NCBI RefSeq assembly: GCF_000265385.1
Contig: NC_018013.1
Location: 461,001-525,000, forward strand
DNA length: 64,000 nucleotides
Origin: Aequorivita sublithincola DSM 14238
GTDB taxonomy: Bacteria > Bacteroidota > Bacteroidia > Flavobacteriales > Flavobacteriaceae
Direction of reading: 5' to 3'
Program-made: the position numbers and the translations under genes
Shown: positions 8,675 through 16,535 of the stretch, piece after piece
Position numbering within the stretch: position 1 is the first letter of the stretch
Layout of the letters: the number at the start of each line of letters is the position of its first letter
Notes under the pieces: model-generated
What the model saw: only the letters and a program-made list of their open reading frames with translations
What the model was told of the DNA's origin: nothing
Databases searched by the model: none

Positions 8675-8729
8675 TTCCTTGTAACCACATTCACAATTAC
8701 CCACATTCCACTATTTTTTAATATAATTT

Positions 8730-8763
8730 AAAACAGATAATTTTTCAGTTTGTAATCTGTTTT
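8730..8763 (+). terminator. Stem-loop before the POT transporter
   Basis: Arms aaaacagat (8730-8738) and atctgtttt (8755-8763) are exact inverted copies, the right arm ending in a short T-run. It may terminate the upstream cluster or sit in the leader of the transporter gene, whose ATG is 28 nt further on. Confidence 0.45.
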
Positions 8764-8791
8764 ACATTGCTCCAAATTAAAAAATCTAACT

Positions 8792-10348
8792 ATGAGCAAT
8801 GTAATTTCCGAGGTAGATCAACCTCAACTTTTCGGTCACCCAAAAGGACTTCTTTATCTATTTTTCGCCGAATTATGGGAACGTTTTTCCTTTTATGGAA
8901 TGCGTGCTCTTTTGGTGCTTTATATGACCAAACACCTTTTATATGATGACGATATCGCGTTTGGCGTTTACGCAGCTTATATGTCTCTGGTTTACGTTAC
9001 GCCGATGATTGGTGGCATTCTAGCCGATAAAATTTTGGGTTATCGAAAAGCAATTATTCTTGGTGGAATTTTAATGGTTTTCGGGCATTTTTTCCTTTCT
9101 ATTGAAATGCCAGTTTTCTTTTATGGATCACTGGGTTTGATAATTGTGGGTAACGGATTTTTTAAACCAAACATTTCTTCTTTTGTTGGTGAATTATATG
9201 CTCAAGGTGATTCAAGACGGGATTCGGGGTTTACTATTTTTTACTTAGGAATAAATCTAGGCGCCGCTATTGCGCCGCTTTTTTGCGCTTGGGTCGCGAT
9301 TAAATACGGCTGGCATTACGGTTTTGTTTTGGCAGGAATTGGAATGGTCGCCGGTCTTCTGGTTTTTAGAAGTGGTTTGAAAAATAATGTCTTCGGAAAT
9401 AAAGGCCACGTACCAAATCAGCAGGTTTACGACACTAAATCATTTGGGTTAAATCGAGGAAAATTGATCGTTTTGGTTGCAATCGCTTCCGTTGCAGTTT
9501 TTGCGACACTTGTTCGCTTTAATGAATTTGAAGGATATTTAGTTTGGATTGTCTCCGGATTCTTGGTTTTTTACATTGGTTATATTCTTTCAAAAGTCAC
9601 TTCAAAAGAAAGGAAACGATTGCTGGTTGCAGTTTATTTTACAATTCTATACACACTTTTCGCAGCAATTTTTGAGCAGGCAGGAAGTTCCTTGACTCTT
9701 TTTGCAGATAGAAATGTGAATCTGGTTGGAATGGATGCTGCAGGAACCAATAGTATAAACGCAGGTTTTATCATACTCTTCGCCATTCCATTTTCAATGC
9801 TTTGGACTTATTTAAGTAGAAGAAAAATCAATCCGAATTCCGCTGTAAAATTTGGTCTCGGATTGCTATTTCTTGGTTTAGGATTTATCGTTTTCGCGCT
9901 TTCTGCACACAGCGTTGATGATTTTGCAAAAACTTCTATGAGCTATTTGGTAATCGGTTATATGGTTTTGACCGTTGGAGAATTGTTCCTCTCTCCCATC
10001 GGACTTTCAAAAATGACGGAGCTTTCGCCTTTAAAATATGTTGCCTTTATAATGGGCGTTTGGTTTTCAGCTAATTTCTACGGACATTTTTTCGCTGGAA
10101 AAATTGCAAAACTAACTACAGTTTCAGACGGAAGTACAAATATTTTCTCTGAAGGAATCTTCGGAAAAATCACGGAATACATCACAGGATTAACGCCACA
10201 AATAGCTTCTGAGCAGAGCGATAGTTTTCAGCAACTGTTTTCCTATGTTTCGGTGTATGCAAGTTTTGGGGTAATTAGTGTGATTGTGGGTATATTTGCA
10301 ATACTTATTTCACCAATCATTAAAAAGATGATGGTCGGAATTCACTAA
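8792..10348 (+). CDS. POT/PTR2 family proton-dependent oligopeptide transporter
   Basis: Inner-membrane MFS transporter of the POT (PTR2) family, importing di- and tripeptides with protons. The 518 residues contain about 12-14 hydrophobic segments. The hallmark ExxER-type motif ELWERFSFYG is at 27-36, with IGGILADKILGYRKAI after helix 3 and FFKPNISSFVGELY and FYLGINLGAAIAP in helices 4-5. The motif EQAGSSLTLFADR corresponds to the second-half FxxQ region. Close spacing (10 nt) to the O-methyltransferase gene suggests cotranscription. Substrate range cannot be read from the sequence. Confidence 0.93.
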   Translation: MSNVISEVDQPQLFGHPKGLLYLFFAELWERFSFYGMRALLVLYMTKHLLYDDDIAFGVYAAYMSLVYVTPMIGGILADKILGYRKAIILGGILMVFGHFFLSIEMPVFFYGSLGLIIVGNGFFKPNISSFVGELYAQGDSRRDSGFTIFYLGINLGAAIAPLFCAWVAIKYGWHYGFVLAGIGMVAGLLVFRSGLKNNVFGNKGHVPNQQVYDTKSFGLNRGKLIVLVAIASVAVFATLVRFNEFEGYLVWIVSGFLVFYIGYILSKVTSKERKRLLVAVYFTILYTLFAAIFEQAGSSLTLFADRNVNLVGMDAAGTNSINAGFIILFAIPFSMLWTYLSRRKINPNSAVKFGLGLLFLGLGFIVFALSAHSVDDFAKTSMSYLVIGYMVLTVGELFLSPIGLSKMTELSPLKYVAFIMGVWFSANFYGHFFAGKIAKLTTVSDGSTNIFSEGIFGKITEYITGLTPQIASEQSDSFQQLFSYVSVYASFGVISVIVGIFAILISPIIKKMMVGIH

Positions 10349-10358
10349 AAATTTTACA

Positions 10359-11000
10359 ATGGATTTTCTTCCTGAAAAATTAAACGATTACGTTGAAAAA
10401 AATTCGCAGCCTGAGCCAGAATTACTTCAAAAACTAAACCGTGAAACTTGGCAAAAAATGATTGCTCCAAGAATGTTGAGCGGACATTTACAGGGACGGG
10501 TTTTGAGTATGCTTTCAAAATTGATTCAGCCAAAAAACATTTTGGAAATTGGAACTTACACAGGATATTCTGCATTGTGTTTAGCCGAAGGAATGCAAGA
10601 AAACAGTGAACTTCATACAATAGATATCAACGAAGAATTGTTCGATTTCCAACGGAAATATTTTGATGAATCTCCTTTTGGAAAGCAGATTTTTCAGCAT
10701 TTAGGGAATGCTTTAGAAATCATTCCGAAGCTAGAAAAAACCTTCGATTTGGTTTTTATTGATGCAGATAAAAGTAACTATCCAAACTATCTGGAAATCA
10801 TTCTTCCGAAGTTAAAAAAAGGTTCTGTAATCTTAAGCGACAATGTGCTATGGAGCGGAAAAGTTGTTGAAAAATTGAAAGAAGACGATTTGGATACAAA
10901 AGCACTTCTAAAATATAACGAGGCTTTGAATAATCATCCTAAACTGGAAACGGTTCTGCTTCCTATTCGCGATGGACTAACTATTTCGAGGGTTCGGTAA
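10359..11000 (+). CDS. O-methyltransferase (Methyltransf_3 / caffeoyl-CoA type)
   Basis: SAM-dependent O-methyltransferase of 213 residues. Motifs are ILEIGTYTGYSALCLAEG (SAM motif I, about 61-78), HTIDINEEL (acidic residue binding the SAM ribose), FDLVFIDADKSNYPNY (metal-ligand Asp region) and ILSDNVLWSGKV. This is the YrrM/caffeoyl-CoA family; bacterial members act on diverse catechol or hydroxyl substrates, so the substrate is unknown. The 3' end overlaps the convergent PAP2 gene by 24 bp. Confidence 0.9.
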   Translation: MDFLPEKLNDYVEKNSQPEPELLQKLNRETWQKMIAPRMLSGHLQGRVLSMLSKLIQPKNILEIGTYTGYSALCLAEGMQENSELHTIDINEELFDFQRKYFDESPFGKQIFQHLGNALEIIPKLEKTFDLVFIDADKSNYPNYLEIILPKLKKGSVILSDNVLWSGKVVEKLKEDDLDTKALLKYNEALNNHPKLETVLLPIRDGLTISRVR

Positions 11001-11555
11001 ACTGGTTTTTTCCAAAGTTTTACGGCAAAAATAGTAAAGGATGAAAGCGAAGACCGTTCCCACCAAAGCTCCAACAAAAATATCACTTGGATAATGCACG
11101 CCTACGTAAATTCGGCTCATTACAAAAATTAGCGGCCAGAGGTATGCTAAATAAATCCATTTTGTGAATTTCCGGAGCGCCAAAACCATAAATGTTGTCA
11201 CAGAAAAGCTTGAAGAAGCGTGGCCAGAAAAGAAACTATAATTGGAAGGTTTTTGAAGAATCCGGATTAGTTCTGCAAAAGCTTCCACATTATTAGGTCG
11301 CAAACGCGCCACATAATCTTTCACAATGGAAGTAAACAAAAAAGTTACGGCGAACGTTACAATTAAAAAAAAACATACAATGACGGCTTTTCTACCTCTG
11401 TAATAATAAAATATAAGAAGAAAGAAAAAAATGAAGAGTGGCGTCCAACTATCAATTTTTGTGACGTAAAGCCAAAAGCCATCGAAGCGTTCAATACCCA
11501 AACTGTTTAGGTAAACAAAAAGTTCCCTATCCCAGTGTTTTAGGGTTTCTAGCAT
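10977..11555 (-). CDS. PAP2 superfamily membrane phosphatase
   Basis: Integral-membrane acid phosphatase of 192 residues with about six hydrophobic segments. All three PAP2 motifs are visible: KDYVARLRP (KxxxxxxRP), FSGHASSSF (SGH with the acid His) and SRIYVGVHYPSD (SRxxxxxHxxxD, nucleophilic His). Likely substrates are lipid phosphates such as undecaprenyl diphosphate, lipid A phosphate or phosphatidate. The start ATG directly abuts the stop of tatA (no intervening base), so the two are probably cotranscribed. Confidence 0.9.
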   Translation of the reverse strand: MLETLKHWDRELFVYLNSLGIERFDGFWLYVTKIDSWTPLFIFFFLLIFYYYRGRKAVIVCFFLIVTFAVTFLFTSIVKDYVARLRPNNVEAFAELIRILQKPSNYSFFSGHASSSFSVTTFMVLALRKFTKWIYLAYLWPLIFVMSRIYVGVHYPSDIFVGALVGTVFAFILYYFCRKTLEKTSLPNPRNS

Positions 11556-11843
11556 TTAGAATTTTCGTTTTATGGGGCCTGTAACCTCATCTACGTTTTC
11601 TTTTACTTTGTCAATTTGTTTACGAACGTCTTTGGTAATATCAATATCAATTCCTTGCTTTTCGGCACCTTTGGTTATTTCAGATTTAATATCGTTGGTG
11701 GCGTCTTTTACTTGTCGCATAGCCTTCCCCAAACCTCTAGCAATATCTGGCACTTTGTCTGCACCAAAAACTAATAGCACGATGAACATTATGAAACCTA
11801 TTTCGGCTCCGCTAATGAATAGAAAAATTGCTTGTGAAATCAT
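11556..11843 (-). CDS. tatA: Twin-arginine translocase subunit TatA/TatE
   Basis: 95-residue Tat pore-forming subunit. It has one N-terminal membrane helix (about 8-26), the conserved FG hinge in LLVFGADKVPDIARGLGKAMRQ, an amphipathic helix and a charged C-terminal tail, as expected for TatA. TatC is not in the window; in many Bacteroidota it is encoded elsewhere. The upstream -7 box ends only 4 nt from the ATG, so the mRNA may be nearly leaderless. Confidence 0.92.
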   Translation of the reverse strand: MISQAIFLFISGAEIGFIMFIVLLVFGADKVPDIARGLGKAMRQVKDATNDIKSEITKGAEKQGIDIDITKDVRKQIDKVKENVDEVTGPIKRKF

Positions 11844-11847
11844 TGTG

Positions 11848-11855
11848 CAAATATA
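11848..11855 (-). promoter_or_regulatory. -7 box (TATATTTG on minus strand) before tatA
   Basis: On the minus strand the sequence reads TATATTTG, matching TAnnTTTG, with 4 nt between the box and the tatA ATG. Transcription would then begin at or inside the start codon region. If the box is real the transcript is leaderless; otherwise the true promoter is further upstream. Confidence 0.4.
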
Positions 11856-11868
11856 CTTTCTATAATTC

Positions 11869-11896
11869 GGAATTTGGAATTCAGAATTCAGAATTT
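11869..11896. repeat. Four imperfect heptamers (ggaattt/agaattc type)
   Basis: Four consecutive 7-mers ggaattt, ggaattc, agaattc, agaattt lie in the gap between tatA and the M1 peptidase gene. They have the same 7-bp period as the arrays at 5436 and 49813. Confidence 0.65.
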
Positions 11897-11922
11897 ATTA
11901 AATGTTATATCAATCTTAACTA

Positions 11923-11957
11923 AAAAGTCTTTCAACACTATTTGAAGAAAGACTTTT
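11923..11957 (-). terminator. Stem-loop terminator of the M1 peptidase operon
   Basis: Arms aaaagtctttc (11923-11933) and gaaagactttt (11947-11957) are exact inverted copies 17 bp beyond the M1 peptidase stop codon. On the minus strand the stem is followed by T-rich sequence. Confidence 0.65.
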
Positions 11958-11973
11958 CAAGTTTATTTATGAA

Positions 11974-14274
11974 TTAATTTTTATTAGTTTTCTCCTTAAA
12001 CTTCTCAAAAGCCCCTAATTGTTTACGTTTTGGCCAGCTGTTGTTTGAAGTGTCAATATCTGCGGTTTCTTCATCTGGATCTAGTTGTATTTTAGTAATT
12101 TCCATTTCTGAGGCAACTACTTTTCCAACTGATTGGTCATTTTTTCGCCACACTTCGGCGGGATAGGTTACTTTTTCTGAACTTCCGTCGCTATAAGTAT
12201 ACTGAACGATTATCGGCATTGGAATACCTCCTGGTTTATCAAAAGTAACTTTGTAGAAAAAGTTTGGACGTTTCATCTTCGATCTTTCTTCCGCAGGAAT
12301 GTTGTCCATAATATATTCATTCAGTGTTTTAACGTCTTCTAGTTTTGCGTTGCGCATGCTTTCTTCAAAATCTTCGCTATCTTCTTCAACTAAATATACC
12401 ATTGGCGGCAAATCACTTTCCGAAATTCCGCGGGCAGCAATCATTTCTTTCACTTCCTTGTTCATTTTTGAAGTAACATAGAACTTTTTAACATCCTTCA
12501 CCCCAATATCAACATAGTCTGTGGTGTAAAACCATTCTCTCCAATACCAATCCAAATCTACTGCCGAGGCATCTTCCATCGTTCTGAAAAAATCTTCTGG
12601 CGTTGGGTGCTTGAACATCCAGCGGTGTGCGTAGGTTTTAAAAGCGAAGTCGAAAAGTTCACGCCCCATAATGGTTTCACGAAGAATATTTAAAGCTGTC
12701 GCGGGTTTTGCGTATGCATTGGCTCCAAAATTATAGGTGTTTAGACCTTTCGTCATAATTGGTGCCAACTGACCTTGATCGCCAGCCATATAATCCACAA
12801 TGTTTTTTGCAGGACCGCGGCGGGAAGGATATTGTTTGTTTGGCGCGATTGCATCTGGGTGTTCTTCAGCAAAATCCTGCTCGGCAACATATTGTGTAAA
12901 CGTATTTAAACCTTCATCCATCCAGGTCCATTGGCGTTCGTCGCTATTTACAATCATTGGGAAATAGTTGTGACCCACTTCGTGAATAATCACGCTAATC
13001 ATCCCAAATTTTGTGCGGTCGCTAATAGTTCCATCCTTATCCGGACGCCCGTGATTCCAGCAAATCATTGGGTATTCCATTCCTTGATTTTTCGCACTTA
13101 CTGAAATTGCTTTTGGGTACGGATAATCAAAAGTCATTCTAGAATAGGTTTTTAAAGTACTCGCGACGGCTCTTGTAGACCAATCTTCCCAAAGCGGATT
13201 AGATTCTGGTGGATAAAGTGAAACTGCCATTACAGAACCACTGCCCATTTTTACAGCCATCATATCCCAAATATATTTACGTGAAGTAGCGAAGGCGTAA
13301 TCACGCACGTTTTCTGCTTTAAATTTCCAGGTTCTTTTTGCTGTTGAAAAGTTCTTTGAAGCAGCTTCGGCTTCAGCTTGAGTTACAATTACAACAGGTT
13401 TAACGAAAGATTTTTGAGCGGCTTCGTAACGGCTCATCATATCTTTAGTAAAAATTTCTTTTCTATTTTGAAGACTTCCAGTTGCATCCATTATATGATC
13501 TGCCGGAACAGTAATATTCACTTCAAAATTTCCGAATGGAAGCGCAAACTCATCACGACCCCAAAACTGACTGTTTTGCCATCCTTCCACATCATTATAA
13601 ACCGCCATTCTTGGGTAGAATTGTGCAATTACATAACCGCGATTTCCGTCTTCAAAAGTTTCATATCCGCTACGAGCGCGATCTACCACGTGATCGTTTA
13701 TGTTGTACCACCATTTAATGGAGAAGACAAATTTTTCACCTGGCTTTAAAGTCTTCGGCATATCTACACGCATCATGGTTTGGTTGATTGTGTGTTTTAG
13801 CGGACTGCCATTGGCATCTTTCACTTCCATAATTTTGAAACCACCATCAAAACCAGCGTCCATATAATTTTGGGCAAAACTGCCAGCCATATCTGCCGGA
13901 GCAATATTTGAAGGCTCAATCAATGGCGATTTAGAATCTTTTGCTCTTTTGTTTTGATCCAATTGCACCCAAAGGTATTCTAGTGGATCGGGCGAATTGT
14001 TGCTATATGTAATGGTTTCATTACCAGTAATCTTCTTGTTAGTATCATCCAACTCAATGTCCATTTTATAATCCGCTTGTTGCTGGTAATAGCTTGGACC
14101 TGGCGCGCCACTTGCCGTACGAAACATGTTTGGTGTTGAAAATTCTTCGTACAGTTGCTTAAAACGGTTGGTATTATAGTGTCCAGGATCGCGTTTTGTG
14201 GTTTCTTCTTGAGCTGAAACTGATACAGATACAAGGAATAGCGTGGTTAGGAATAGGGAGTTGAGTAATCGCAT
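11974..14274 (-). CDS. M1 family zinc metallopeptidase, secreted
   Basis: Gluzincin aminopeptidase-like protein of 766 residues with an N-terminal signal peptide (hydrophobic to about residue 20, SVSAQ before cleavage), so periplasmic or surface. The zinc site is HEVGH with His431, Glu432, His435 and the third ligand Glu454 in WMDEGLNTF (HExxH-x18-E). The N-terminal beta domain (GNETITYSNNSPDPLEYLWVQL) is typical of M1 enzymes. The C-terminus is charged, without a T9SS tail. It is the last gene of a four-gene minus-strand series. Substrates are unknown; peptide scavenging is likely. Confidence 0.93.
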   Translation of the reverse strand: MRLLNSLFLTTLFLVSVSVSAQEETTKRDPGHYNTNRFKQLYEEFSTPNMFRTASGAPGPSYYQQQADYKMDIELDDTNKKITGNETITYSNNSPDPLEYLWVQLDQNKRAKDSKSPLIEPSNIAPADMAGSFAQNYMDAGFDGGFKIMEVKDANGSPLKHTINQTMMRVDMPKTLKPGEKFVFSIKWWYNINDHVVDRARSGYETFEDGNRGYVIAQFYPRMAVYNDVEGWQNSQFWGRDEFALPFGNFEVNITVPADHIMDATGSLQNRKEIFTKDMMSRYEAAQKSFVKPVVIVTQAEAEAASKNFSTAKRTWKFKAENVRDYAFATSRKYIWDMMAVKMGSGSVMAVSLYPPESNPLWEDWSTRAVASTLKTYSRMTFDYPYPKAISVSAKNQGMEYPMICWNHGRPDKDGTISDRTKFGMISVIIHEVGHNYFPMIVNSDERQWTWMDEGLNTFTQYVAEQDFAEEHPDAIAPNKQYPSRRGPAKNIVDYMAGDQGQLAPIMTKGLNTYNFGANAYAKPATALNILRETIMGRELFDFAFKTYAHRWMFKHPTPEDFFRTMEDASAVDLDWYWREWFYTTDYVDIGVKDVKKFYVTSKMNKEVKEMIAARGISESDLPPMVYLVEEDSEDFEESMRNAKLEDVKTLNEYIMDNIPAEERSKMKRPNFFYKVTFDKPGGIPMPIIVQYTYSDGSSEKVTYPAEVWRKNDQSVGKVVASEMEITKIQLDPDEETADIDTSNNSWPKRKQLGAFEKFKEKTNKN

Positions 14275-14316
14275 AATGATTAAGAAGTTTTTAAAATAAT
14301 TAGGTTTGGCAAGATA

Positions 14317-14820
14317 TTAATTAAAATCCAATTTGCCTTTAGGTTCGTCTTTGTCAAGTATTAAACTTCGGCGATTTTTTGGAGTTTTTAGGTGAATTAT
14401 ATTCTGTTGTTCAGGAAATAAATCCATCAGCACTTTATTTTCAATTTCAATGGTTTTTATATCTTTTACGTTTTTTACTTCAATATAAGCCACTACCATA
14501 TCTGTGTCATATTCCTTACCTATATAATTTAATTGAACAGGTTTTCCGTTTACTTTAATATTTATTTTTTGAAGGATGTACTTTTTTAAATCTTCATCGG
14601 CAGCTTCAGTTTCCTTTTTGGTGTCGAGTGAAATTGAAGGGTCAAAACGCTGTTGAAGCGCATCTTCAATATCATCAATAAAAATTTTGGTGATTATTTG
14701 AAGTGAACTCTTCTCCTTAACGTATTCAATCTTTGTGATGCTTACATAAAACTTATGCGCCGGAGTAGCTGAAACCATTGGAATAAGCAGCAAGAAAAGA
14801 AAAATTCTAAAAATTTTCAT
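14317..14820 (-). CDS. DUF6702-like exported protein
   Basis: 167 residues with a signal peptide (about 1-18, ending near VSA). The mature part begins APAHKFYVSITKIEYV and continues with a beta-rich domain and a conserved-looking IFIDDIEDALQQRF segment, as I recall for the DUF6702 family of Bacteroidota. Function unknown. It is 42 nt upstream of the M1 peptidase gene in the same orientation, so a partner role for the peptidase is plausible but untested. Confidence 0.75.
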   Translation of the reverse strand: MKIFRIFLFLLLIPMVSATPAHKFYVSITKIEYVKEKSSLQIITKIFIDDIEDALQQRFDPSISLDTKKETEAADEDLKKYILQKINIKVNGKPVQLNYIGKEYDTDMVVAYIEVKNVKDIKTIEIENKVLMDLFPEQQNIIHLKTPKNRRSLILDKDEPKGKLDFN

Positions 14821-14879
14821 TGTTAAAATATTAATTAATGAAGTATTTGGTCGAGACTGTAAAGAAGTCTTACAAATAT

Positions 14880-15653
14880 CTATTCTTTAAACTCTTCGGC
14901 AATACGTTCTGCGTAAATCTTCGCCTTTTCATCCAATATAAATAATACGCTTCCGTAGTGTTCCATTTTGAAATCACTTTCAATGGTAGTGGTTTCGGCA
15001 CAAAAAAGAAGAAAATCATATACCCGATTTTCGGGAATATTGAATGTTGAAATGAAAAATGGAAGGGTATAATAGTCTAGCATTTGGGCTATGTTATTAT
15101 TTTCATATTCCCACTTACGACGGGTTTTTAGTTCTTTGTAATAGCCTGAAAGATGTTTATATAAGGCTTCTATATCAATGGAAACAGGTGTTATTGTGAA
15201 ATATAAGGGTACAATTTTTTCCCTAGGAACTCCTTTAAAACCTGGAATGCCCACGTCATCAAAATTGATTGGTTTTTCGGTTTTTATTTTTTTAAGGTCT
15301 ACGGAAATATTCCCTGAAAGATTTGGTTTTATAAAAACGTCGTCCAACTCATTTACCATTTCCGAGAGATTTACGGTAATTACGCCTTTTTCAAAAACAG
15401 CTTCGGTAACCACTATTTTTTCGGGCATATATTTTATGGAGGAAAAAAGCAAGGTGTCCAAAGGATTCGCCTTTATGCTGAAATGGCCGTTTTCGTTGGT
15501 AATTGTGCTGAAACGTGAAGAAATATTTAATACGTGAATACCTTCAATATCAACTTCGTTCGTAATTTTTCCTTGTAATGATTTTTCCTGTGCCGAAAGT
15601 TGGACTATTCCGAAGAAGCAAAAAAGTAAAATATAGAAGTTGATTTTACTCAC
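14880..15653 (-). CDS. Carboxypeptidase-like regulatory domain protein (paralogue 2)
   Basis: 257 residues: signal peptide (1-21, VQLSAQ), then a carboxypeptidase-regulatory-like beta sandwich (LQGKITNEVDIEGIHVLNIS, with TITNENGHFSIKA), then a helical C-terminal half of unknown type. It overlaps the upstream paralogue by 8 nt. Domain order and phrases such as DVFIKPNLSGNISVDLKKI are shared with the paralogue (VVVRPYDLSGNITVDVKKI). Such N-terminal domains usually occur in TonB-dependent receptors; here they stand alone. Function unknown. Confidence 0.8.
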   Translation of the reverse strand: MSKINFYILLFCFFGIVQLSAQEKSLQGKITNEVDIEGIHVLNISSRFSTITNENGHFSIKANPLDTLLFSSIKYMPEKIVVTEAVFEKGVITVNLSEMVNELDDVFIKPNLSGNISVDLKKIKTEKPINFDDVGIPGFKGVPREKIVPLYFTITPVSIDIEALYKHLSGYYKELKTRRKWEYENNNIAQMLDYYTLPFFISTFNIPENRVYDFLLFCAETTTIESDFKMEHYGSVLFILDEKAKIYAERIAEEFKE

Positions 15654-16464
15654 CCCGTTCTTTATATTCCTTACTTTTTTTCATAAGAAATTCCATCAAC
15701 TGCATTTCGTTTTTGGGTTTTAGTAAATCTTGATCCATGCCATTTTCTTGGGCGAAGAAAAGGAAATCTACAGCTTTATCTTCGGGAATGTCAAAATTCG
15801 CAGTAATGAATTCTTGACTAAAACGCTCTTGAATATTATTACTTAATAGACTCTGATTTTGCTGCTTTTCAACTATTGTAATTTTCTTTCCTTGGGGGAA
15901 AAGTAATTGGCCCACGCCACCCAAAACCGCTAAAAAATCTACTCCATTCCTCAATGAATTGCCATGAAGTGCTTCTTCTGCAGCATTACCAGAAACCGCG
16001 GTTATTTCGTCTGGCTCAAATTGATAACCATATTCTAGGTTGTAATAGCCAAGATCCCAATCTTTTGTAATATTATAAGTAGGAATTTTTTTAACGTCTA
16101 CAGTTATATTTCCCGAAAGATCGTAAGGTCTAACTACTACTTCCTCCAATTGATTAATGGCAGGATTTAAGAAAATATTCATCAGCTTTCGAGTAATAAC
16201 GGCTTTGTCCACGACCACGGTAAAGGATTGATATTGAAGGGCGGTTATTTGAATGCGATCGTTTTCGGCTATTTCAATTTCAAAAGCACCATCGGCATTG
16301 GTGATGGTTCCTTTTTGTGAGGAAATATTATAAACGGAAATGCCTTCGGCATCCTCATCTTGCGGAACATAAATTTTTCCAGCAACTTTGGTTCGGTCAA
16401 CGTCCTGCGCAAAAAGTGCGGGGGAAGCGGCGATAAATAGTAGAAGAAGTAGTTTTTTTGTCAT
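15646..16464 (-). CDS. Carboxypeptidase-like regulatory domain protein (paralogue 1)
   Basis: 272 residues: signal peptide (1-19, ALFAQ), a regulatory-like beta sandwich (VAGKIYVPQDEDAEGISVYNIS, GTITNADGAFEIEI), then LEEVVVRPYDLSGNITVDVKKI and a helical C-terminal region ending in charged residues. A weak -7-like box (TATTTTTA on the minus strand, 16469-16476) lies just before the ATG. It is the first of four same-strand genes ending with the M1 peptidase. Probably exported to periplasm or outer membrane; function unknown. Confidence 0.8.
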   Translation of the reverse strand: MTKKLLLLLFIAASPALFAQDVDRTKVAGKIYVPQDEDAEGISVYNISSQKGTITNADGAFEIEIAENDRIQITALQYQSFTVVVDKAVITRKLMNIFLNPAINQLEEVVVRPYDLSGNITVDVKKIPTYNITKDWDLGYYNLEYGYQFEPDEITAVSGNAAEEALHGNSLRNGVDFLAVLGGVGQLLFPQGKKITIVEKQQNQSLLSNNIQERFSQEFITANFDIPEDKAVDFLFFAQENGMDQDLLKPKNEMQLMEFLMKKSKEYKERGE

Positions 16465-16535
16465 TCACTAAAAATACGGATTTGTTTTGTTAGGGAAAAG
16501 GTAAAGTTTTAAAAGAAACACGTTAAAGTTAAAAT

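Noticed and set aside
8730..8763. Riboswitch before the POT transporter
   Set aside because: Only a single short AT-rich stem is visible, too simple for a known riboswitch class.
10977..11000. 24-bp convergent overlap as a sign of a frameshift
   Set aside because: Both proteins keep full family length and motifs, so it is an ordinary tail-to-tail overlap, like those at 26178-26189 and 61739-61752.
13378..13749. Plus-strand ORF inside the M1 peptidase gene
   Set aside because: Antisense to a well-supported peptidase with its zinc motif in the other strand; no family features.
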